16,783 nt of DNA from contig JAFGJF010000503.1 in assembly GCA_016929205.1 (NCBI GenBank), positions 1-16,783 of the forward strand, in the 5' to 3' direction. Position 1 is the stretch's first letter. Each line of letters begins with the position of its first letter. Under the pieces are notes generated by a model that made no database searches, was not told the DNA's origin, and saw only the letters and a list, made by a program, of their open reading frames with translations. Shown here in pieces: positions 7,377-13,243 of this stretch. The stretch is from Anaerolineae bacterium. GTDB lineage: Bacteria; Chloroflexota; Anaerolineae; JAFGEY01. The position numbers were made by a program, and so were the translations under genes.

Positions 7377-8675
7377 ATGCTCAGACAAACCAAACCTGGT
7401 CGACTGCGCGAATTCATGCACGGAAACATCCTCGTCCTGACGATCACCGGGTCACTGGGCATGTTTTGCCGGAGCATGGTCTTTCCCTACGCTTCGTTGT
7501 ATATCCTCTCGCTGGGCGGCGAACCGACTCAAATCGGGTTGATCAACTCGATCAGCCCTCTGGCCGGTTTGATCATGTTTCCTTTGGCCGGCTATCTCAC
7601 CGATCACGCCGGGCGGGTCAAACTGGTGACCGTCGCCGGCTATCTCTCTGCCGTGCTCTCGTTCGCACACGCCCTGGCGCCGAACTGGCAAATCATTGCC
7701 GTGGCCCGGTTTCTACAGGGATTTATGGTCTTTCAGTTTCCGCCCACATCGGCGATCATTGCCGACTCGTTGTCCCCCGAAAGCCGAGGCCGGGGGATGG
7801 CGGCGATGAATACCATTTCGGCCGCGTTTTCGATCGTCGCGCCGTACATAGCCGGGGCACTACTCGACGTGCAAAGCATCAATGCCGGCATGCGTATCCT
7901 TTATGGCGTGATGGGGGCAGTCAACCTGGTCAGTGCGACGATTCACCTGCGTTATCTGAAAGAAACATCAACCCAAACCATAACCAGGGTGGACTTGTCC
8001 AGGCTGCCGGCCATTTTAAGGGATACCTACAGTAACATTCCTGCGACGTTGGCGCAGTTACCAGGCTCGCTGAAAACACTGACCATTGTGATCGTCCTTG
8101 GATTTATGTCCAACGGCGTCGCCAGCTCATTTTGGGTCGTGTACGCCACAGAGCAGATTGGGCTGTCTTCCTCATCGTGGGGATTGATCCTGGTGATCGA
8201 AACGGCGTTGAGAAGCCTGATGTACATCCCTGCGGGCGTGATCGCCGATCGTTACGGGCGAACCAGGTGTGTCATCGGTGCGCTGTTGCTTTCGCTACCG
8301 GCCGTCTTGATGTTTCCGATGGCAACGGGATTCATCCACGTCTTGTTGCTACGCATCATCGCCGCGATCGCGAACGCTTTCTTTTTGACTGCCAGCGCGG
8401 CGCTGATGGCCGACATGATCCCCAGAGACGTTCGCGGCCGGGTGATGGCCGCGATCGGGCGCGGCGCAGTAATGCTCGCCCCGGCATCAGGCGGCACCGG
8501 CGGCCCCGGCGTGGGCTTTGTGATCACCTTCCCTCTGATGCTCGCTTCGCTTCTGGGCGGCTACTTGTACGACTATGATCCCGTTTTGCCCTGGATCTTT
8601 GTTTCTGCGGCAACAATGGCCTCGATTATCCTGACCACGCTATTGATCCGCGATCCACAAAAGGCCGAAATCTAG
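7377..8675 (+). CDS. Major facilitator superfamily transporter
   Basis: The 432-residue protein is a 12-helix-type secondary transporter of the cytoplasmic membrane. The MFS motif A occurs in both halves: GYLTDHAGRVK (72-82) after the second helix of the N-terminal half, and GVIADRYGRTR (287-297) in the C-terminal half. Arg111 in RFLQGF fits motif B. The pattern resembles drug or metabolite efflux proteins, but the substrate is unknown. A glycine-rich stretch (SGGTGGPGVGF, 371-381) lies in or just before a late membrane segment and is unusual. The start at 7377 has only a modest AAAGGG ten bases upstream. It lies 26 bases after the nitroreductase stop with no promoter between them, so it is likely the last gene of the tldD operon. 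It converges with the mutase gene and I see no terminator in the 65-base gap. Confidence 0.88.
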   Translation: MLRQTKPGRLREFMHGNILVLTITGSLGMFCRSMVFPYASLYILSLGGEPTQIGLINSISPLAGLIMFPLAGYLTDHAGRVKLVTVAGYLSAVLSFAHALAPNWQIIAVARFLQGFMVFQFPPTSAIIADSLSPESRGRGMAAMNTISAAFSIVAPYIAGALLDVQSINAGMRILYGVMGAVNLVSATIHLRYLKETSTQTITRVDLSRLPAILRDTYSNIPATLAQLPGSLKTLTIVIVLGFMSNGVASSFWVVYATEQIGLSSSSWGLILVIETALRSLMYIPAGVIADRYGRTRCVIGALLLSLPAVLMFPMATGFIHVLLLRIIAAIANAFFLTASAALMADMIPRDVRGRVMAAIGRGAVMLAPASGGTGGPGVGFVITFPLMLASLLGGYLYDYDPVLPWIFVSAATMASIILTTLLIRDPQKAEI

Positions 8676-8740
8676 AACCATCATGGCTCAGGTAAGCAAC
8701 CGCCCCGAGGCACGTCGCATTTGACCAGACGGTATTGATT

Positions 8741-10123
8741 CTAAATCGACACCCGAATCTCGGGCGCAATCTCGCGCAGCTTGGTTACGACAATCTCTTG
8801 TATCGCTTGCAGCCGTTGCGGCGACTGGGCTTCAAAACGCAGCACCAGCACCGGCTGTGTGTTCGAGGCGCGCAATAACCCCCACCCGTCGCCAAAGAGA
8901 ATGCGCACCCCGTCAATGTCAATGGCGTCGTACCGTTCCTTAAAATAGGCCGCCATCTGGCTTACGATCTCGAATTTCTTGTCTTCAGGGCAGTCGACGC
9001 GGGTCTCGGGTGTCGAATAGTAGCGCGGCAATTCATCGACCAGCTCGACCAACGACTTTTCCTGGGCAGCAAGCAGGCGCACAAAGCGGCAGGTTGCATA
9101 CAGGGCATCGTCATACCCCCAGTATTCGTCAGCGAAGAACAAATGCCCGCTCATCTCGCCGGCAAGTGGAGCGTGCATCTCTTTCATCTTGGTTTTGATT
9201 AACGAGTGCCCGGTTTTGTACATCACCGGGTTGCCACCCAACCGTTCAATTTCATCAACCAGGCCCTGCGAACACTTGACTTCAAAAATGATCGGCGCGC
9301 CAGGATGTTTGCTCAATACCTCGCGGCTAAAGAGCATCATCAACTGATCGCCCCAGATGATCCGCCCCTGGGCATCGACCACGCCGATCCGGTCGGCATC
9401 ACCATCCCAGGCTACACCCACATCGGCGCCCGTTTCCTCGACCTTGGCAATCAGAGCCTGCAAAGCGTGAGGCAGAGTCGGATCGGGATGATGGTTTGGA
9501 AAGTGCCCGTCCACCTCACAATAAAGTTCAACCACCTCAGCCCCAATGCGGCGCAACATCTCTGGGCCAAAGGGTCCACCCGCGCCGTTGCCGGCATCGA
9601 CGACGACTTGCAGCGGGCGCGCCAACTGCCCCACGCGCCCTACAACATCGGCAATATAGGCTTCTCCAATGTCCAACAGTGCAACCTGCCCCTTGCCCCG
9701 TGCAAAATCGCCCGACTGGATAATACCCAGCACATCCTGGATGGCCTGACCATGAATGGTCGTCTGCCCCAGCCCCAGCTTGAACCCGTTAAACTCGGGC
9801 GGATTGTGGCTGCCGGTGATCATGACGCCGCCCTGCAGGTCGAGGTGAAAAAAGGAAAAATAGAGCGTCGGCGTAGCCACAAGGCCGATCTGCACGACAT
9901 CGACCCCGGTAGAGACAATACCCGCGGTCAAAGCCTGGCAGAATTCAGGCGAGCTAAGCCGTGCGTCGTAGCCCAGGCTGATCTTTTTTACGCCCTGGCG
10001 GGCTGCATAGGTACCATATCCTTTGCCCAGCAGGTTTACGACCTCTGGCGTCAAATCTTGGCCCACAATGCCTCGCACGTCATATTTCCGGAATATTGTA
10101 GGATTCACGCTTACATCATTCAT
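8741..10123 (-). CDS. Phosphomannomutase/phosphoglucomutase (AlgC/ManB type)
   Basis: This 460-residue alpha-D-phosphohexomutase interconverts the 1- and 6-phosphates of mannose or glucose, feeding nucleotide-sugar and polysaccharide synthesis in the cytoplasm. All four active-site loops are present: the phosphoserine loop TGSHNP (103-108, Ser105), the magnesium loop DGDADR (240-245), the sugar-specificity loop GEMSGH (322-327), and the phosphate-binding loop RASNTQP (418-424). TGSHNP and GEMSGH match bifunctional enzymes like Pseudomonas AlgC rather than GlmM. The ATG at 10123 is chosen over the in-frame GTG at 10132 because that GTG lies inside a strong Shine-Dalgarno sequence (AAAGGAGGTGG), which is eight bases from the ATG. 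It has its own promoter and appears to be monocistronic. Confidence 0.93.
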   Translation of the reverse strand: MNDVSVNPTIFRKYDVRGIVGQDLTPEVVNLLGKGYGTYAARQGVKKISLGYDARLSSPEFCQALTAGIVSTGVDVVQIGLVATPTLYFSFFHLDLQGGVMITGSHNPPEFNGFKLGLGQTTIHGQAIQDVLGIIQSGDFARGKGQVALLDIGEAYIADVVGRVGQLARPLQVVVDAGNGAGGPFGPEMLRRIGAEVVELYCEVDGHFPNHHPDPTLPHALQALIAKVEETGADVGVAWDGDADRIGVVDAQGRIIWGDQLMMLFSREVLSKHPGAPIIFEVKCSQGLVDEIERLGGNPVMYKTGHSLIKTKMKEMHAPLAGEMSGHLFFADEYWGYDDALYATCRFVRLLAAQEKSLVELVDELPRYYSTPETRVDCPEDKKFEIVSQMAAYFKERYDAIDIDGVRILFGDGWGLLRASNTQPVLVLRFEAQSPQRLQAIQEIVVTKLREIAPEIRVSI

Positions 10124-10149
10124 CAAAACCACCTCCTTTGAGTTTGATC

Positions 10150-10173
10150 GCTCTTGTATTTTAGCACAAGAGC
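10150..10173. repeat. Perfect palindrome surrounding the mutase -10 box
   Basis: GCTCTTGT (10150-10157) and ACAAGAGC (10166-10173) are exact inverse complements around an eight-base centre. That centre contains the -10 hexamer TAAAAT of the minus-strand promoter (10158-10163 on the + strand). No T-run follows on either strand, so it is not a typical terminator. The position on the core promoter suits an operator for a dimeric regulator, or an RNA hairpin at the 5' end of the transcript. Function is inferred from position only. Confidence 0.5.
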
Positions 10174-10186
10174 TTGAGCTAGTCTA
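10158..10186 (-). promoter_or_regulatory. Promoter of the phosphomannomutase gene
   Basis: On the minus strand, TAGACT (10186-10181) is followed after 17 bases by TAAAAT (10163-10158), preceded by TGC in the manner of an extended -10 element. The -35 hexamer matches four of six consensus positions and the -10 five of six. Transcription would start near 10151, giving a leader of about 28 bases before the ATG at 10123. The promoter diverges from the permease promoter, with 41 bases between the two -35 boxes. Confidence 0.55.
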
Positions 10187-10227
10187 GTTCCCACCGATCC
10201 CCGATTCCGGCACCGAATCTATTCCGC

Positions 10228-10256
10228 TTGACAAGAATCGCGTACTGGGGTATGAT
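10228..10256 (+). promoter_or_regulatory. Near-perfect sigma70 promoter of the first permease gene
   Basis: TTGACA (10228-10233) and TATGAT (10251-10256) are separated by exactly 17 bases, so eleven of twelve core positions match the consensus. Transcription would begin near 10263, leaving a leader of about 34 bases before the ATG at 10297. The first three bases of the -35 hexamer also form a TTG codon in frame with the permease gene; this would give a spurious 22-residue N-terminal addition if taken as a start. Confidence 0.75.
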
Positions 10257-10296
10257 TTCCGTTTGTGTGTCTGTACCGTTGATTGGAGAATTGGAA

Positions 10297-13122
10297 ATGG
10301 TTTTTGTTGCGTTTAGACGTTTGTGGAACCGGCCTCTGCTGACCCTGCTTTCGATCCTGGGTGTGACACTGTCCGTCGGACTCGTGGTCAGTATTCCTAT
10401 CTTTGCCAAGGCCGTTAGTTTTGTGATGCTGCAAGAACAGCTCGCCGAGATTGCCGCTTATACCAAGCGCCCTGCTTTCTCGCTGCGATTCTACGTCCTT
10501 CCGTCGGGGCAGTACCAGCTTTCACTAGAGGAAGCCAAAACATGGGAGGATCATATTTCTGAGACCATCGTCTCCGAAGTGGGCCTACCCCTGCTCGCCG
10601 TGAACCGGCAGATCGAGACGTTGGGCTTGATCGTACGCACCCGGGATCAAGAGTCCATTTACGGAGAGCCCAACACTCTTTTGCTCAAAGATACCAACCT
10701 GACCGTCATCCCTGACGTCGCTCCTTACCTCGAGATCATGGACGGTGAATCCATGGAATCTCCCACGCAAAAGGATGGCGTGCTGAACGTCTGGATCCAC
10801 ATAACGTTGGCCGACGAAATGGGTGTTCACCCGGGCGAAGAATACGAGATCCGCGATCTGCGACGCGGAGCGACGATCCCAATCCGCATTGCCGGCACCT
10901 GGAAAGCAGCCGATCCACGCGCACGGTTCTGGTTTACCAACCCCGACATGGGCTTGCGCCGCGCACTGTTGGCCCGGGAAGAGGACTATGCAAGCATTGC
11001 CGAGCCGCTGTTCGATCGCCAATTGGGATTCGTCTCCTGGTACTTTATCATGGACGACAGCGGTCTGACGTCAGAACGTATGCAAGAGTATTCCGACGGA
11101 CTCAAAGAAGCGAGCAAACTCATCGAAAAGTATTTGCCCGACCCGCGTATGGACAGTTCGCCGATGGTTGCACTGGACACGGCGATCGAACGCGAGGCCG
11201 ATTTGACCGTGCTGATGTTCGTCTTTAGCGTCCCGGTGATGGGCTTTTTGCTCTATTTCCTGAGCCTGCTCTCGACGATTACGATCCATTGGCAGCAACG
11301 CGAGACCGCGGTGATGGCCAGCCGGGGAATGCGCCCAAGCCAACTGCTTGTGGTCAGCATTATCGAGGCCACCGTCGTGATCGGGTTAGGCACGCCGCTG
11401 GGCATCTTTGCGGGCATCCAACTGGCCCAGGCGATGGGGTACACAGAAAGCTTTATGCGTTTCATCTGGCGCGAACCATTGCCGGTCGCAGCCAACACAT
11501 TCAACTTGCCGATGCTCATCGCTGCGCTCAGCGCTTCTCTGCTGGCCCGGTTGTGGCCGGTGCTGCGTTCGACGCGCACCAGTGTGGTGGCGCACGAACG
11601 CTCCCGCGCCCGTGCACCTCACAAACCATTCTGGCAGCGCTTTTACCTCGACTTTTTGCTGCTTGTACCAGTGGTGTATGCTTACCGCCAGTTGTCACTC
11701 AAGGGCACATTGGTGCCCCAAGCGATCACGGGAGAAGAGGGCGCGGCCCAAGACCCCTTGATGTTCCTGGTTCCGGCACTCTTTACACTGACGATGTCCT
11801 TGCTGCTGGTACGGCTGTTTCCGATCTTGATGCGCATCGGCGACTGGTTCAGTGCAGTTGGAAGAGATGCCACGCTTTATCTGGCCTTCCGCCAGTTGTC
11901 ACGACAAAGCAGCCAATACACCAGCGCCCTGCTGTTGGTGATCACCTCGTTGAGCCTGGGCGCGTTCATGGCTTCGATGGCAGCCAGCCTGGACCAGTGG
12001 CTGATCGATCAGGTTTATTATGCTGTGGGTTCTGATGTGTTGATCAAACAAACCACGGCTGAAGCCGAGGCCGATCCGTTTGGAGGCGGCGCGGCAGTAG
12101 CACCAACTGAAGGGGCCTGGATCCTGCCGGCCGACAGTTATGAAGAGATCCCGGGGGTGATCAATGCGGCCCGGGTCGGGATGTACGAGGCTTCCCTGTC
12201 TGCTGGGGGACGACGCTCCGTACGCAGCACGTTTTTGGGCATCGACCGGCTCGATCTGCCCAAGGTCCTCTTTTTCCGTGCCGACTTTGGCGACCAATCT
12301 CTCGGCGAGATGATGAATCACCTGGCTGCGCGCGAAGATGCCGTGCTGATTTCACAAAGCGTGCTCGAAAGCGGCAATTTAGCGATCGGAGACAAGGTTA
12401 GCATACGCGTTGTCATTGCTGACATCCCGCTGGAGACCGATTTTGTGATCGCCGGTACCTATAACTATTTTCCGACCGTGTACGAGTCAGAAAGAACGGC
12501 CATCATTGGCAACCTCGACTTTTTGTTCGACCAGGTCGGCGGCACGTTGCTGCACAACGTCTGGCTCGACATCGATCCGGATGCGGACCAACAAAAGCTG
12601 ATCGAACAGGTTGAAGGCATGGGCGTTTTTATCGCAAAATGGGTTGACGCCAAGGAAGAAATCGCCAAGGAACAGGCCAAAGTCGAACGCATCGGTATCT
12701 TTGGCACACTGACCGTCGGGTTCCTGGCTGCTGCGGTCCTTTCAGGGATCGGATTGCTGATCTACAACTATGCATCGCTGCAGGAAAGGCTCTTTCGGTT
12801 TACGATCCTGCGAGCGGTTGGACTTTCTTTGTTGCAGGTCATATCTCAGGTAGCGATCGAATACATGGTGCTCATGGTCTATAGCGTCGCCGGCGGAGCC
12901 CTGATCGGGATATGGGCTTCCAAGCTGTTTGTCCCCTTTTTCCAGGCCGCAGATATGAACGTGCTGCGCCCACCGACGATCATTCCTTTGATCGCCTGGG
13001 AGGATATCGGGCAAATTTCGGCCGTGTTTACGATCGTCCTCGTTATCGCACAAATTGCCGTTATTTCGGCCGCCCTGCGCGGAGGCGTCTTCCAAGCGCT
13101 GCGGCTGGGCGACCAGGAGTAA
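10297..13122 (+). CDS. Large FtsX/MacB-type ABC transporter permease, copy 1
   Basis: The 941-residue protein has the layout of a duplicated FtsX-like permease. A first membrane helix is at about 14-36, a large extracytoplasmic domain at 37-302, and helices at about 303-328, 350-375, 404-424, 450-466, 487-510 and 543-563. A second extracytoplasmic domain (564-797) and three final helices (800-824, 852-878, 908-928) follow, giving ten in all. The WQQRETAVMASRGM segment after the second helix is characteristic of the FtsX core. Such permeases work with a LolD/MacB-like ATPase to move lipoproteins, peptides or lipids or to act mechanically; no ATPase is present here. The ATG at 10297 is supported by TTGGAGA eight bases upstream and by exact alignment with the start of copy 2. 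The upstream TTG at 10228 is the promoter -35 box. Confidence 0.88.
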   Translation: MVFVAFRRLWNRPLLTLLSILGVTLSVGLVVSIPIFAKAVSFVMLQEQLAEIAAYTKRPAFSLRFYVLPSGQYQLSLEEAKTWEDHISETIVSEVGLPLLAVNRQIETLGLIVRTRDQESIYGEPNTLLLKDTNLTVIPDVAPYLEIMDGESMESPTQKDGVLNVWIHITLADEMGVHPGEEYEIRDLRRGATIPIRIAGTWKAADPRARFWFTNPDMGLRRALLAREEDYASIAEPLFDRQLGFVSWYFIMDDSGLTSERMQEYSDGLKEASKLIEKYLPDPRMDSSPMVALDTAIEREADLTVLMFVFSVPVMGFLLYFLSLLSTITIHWQQRETAVMASRGMRPSQLLVVSIIEATVVIGLGTPLGIFAGIQLAQAMGYTESFMRFIWREPLPVAANTFNLPMLIAALSASLLARLWPVLRSTRTSVVAHERSRARAPHKPFWQRFYLDFLLLVPVVYAYRQLSLKGTLVPQAITGEEGAAQDPLMFLVPALFTLTMSLLLVRLFPILMRIGDWFSAVGRDATLYLAFRQLSRQSSQYTSALLLVITSLSLGAFMASMAASLDQWLIDQVYYAVGSDVLIKQTTAEAEADPFGGGAAVAPTEGAWILPADSYEEIPGVINAARVGMYEASLSAGGRRSVRSTFLGIDRLDLPKVLFFRADFGDQSLGEMMNHLAAREDAVLISQSVLESGNLAIGDKVSIRVVIADIPLETDFVIAGTYNYFPTVYESERTAIIGNLDFLFDQVGGTLLHNVWLDIDPDADQQKLIEQVEGMGVFIAKWVDAKEEIAKEQAKVERIGIFGTLTVGFLAAAVLSGIGLLIYNYASLQERLFRFTILRAVGLSLLQVISQVAIEYMVLMVYSVAGGALIGIWASKLFVPFFQAADMNVLRPPTIIPLIAWEDIGQISAVFTIVLVIAQIAVISAALRGGVFQALRLGDQE

Positions 13123-13137
13123 TCCCAACCATGTTCT

Positions 13138-13173
13138 AAAAGACCCTGGCCATCATTTCCAGGGTCTTTTTTT
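13138..13173 (+). terminator. Intrinsic terminator after permease copy 1
   Basis: AGACCCTGG (13141-13149) pairs perfectly with CCAGGGTCT (13159-13167) around a nine-base loop. Three further A-T pairs (13138-13140 with 13168-13170) extend the stem, and the right arm runs into seven consecutive T (13167-13173). It begins 15 bases after the permease stop codon. Because As precede the stem it could also act weakly on the minus strand, but no gene there needs it. It separates the two permease genes into different transcripts. Confidence 0.88.
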
Positions 13174-13188
13174 GTTTCACTGTAAACA

Positions 13189-13198
13189 TTTGCGCAAA
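13189..13198. repeat. Ten-base palindrome TTTGCGCAAA ahead of permease copy 2
   Basis: TTTGCGCAAA is a perfect palindrome in the 70 bases between the terminator and the second permease start. In the same stretch I see no good -35/-10 pair; the nearest is a 3/6 or 4/6 match around CATATC at 13205-13210. It could be an operator, or chance in a short A/T-flanked region. Confidence 0.25.
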
Positions 13199-13243
13199 AG
13201 CGAGCATATCTTGACGCCCAGGCTCGACATTCAGGAGTGAGCG

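Noticed and set aside
8676..8740. Possible promoter (TTGACC at 8721) or terminator in the MFS/mutase convergent gap
   Set aside because: No -10 hexamer at a proper distance and no stem with a T-run; it lies between two stop codons where no promoter is needed.
9206..10141. Open frame of 311 codons antisense to the mutase gene
   Set aside because: The minus strand encodes all four phosphohexomutase active-site loops, so this is a shadow frame.
13211..13239. TTGACG at 13211 as -35 box of permease copy 2
   Set aside because: The expected -10 position reads GGAGTG and overlaps the ribosome-binding site, so it cannot serve as a sigma70 promoter for this start.
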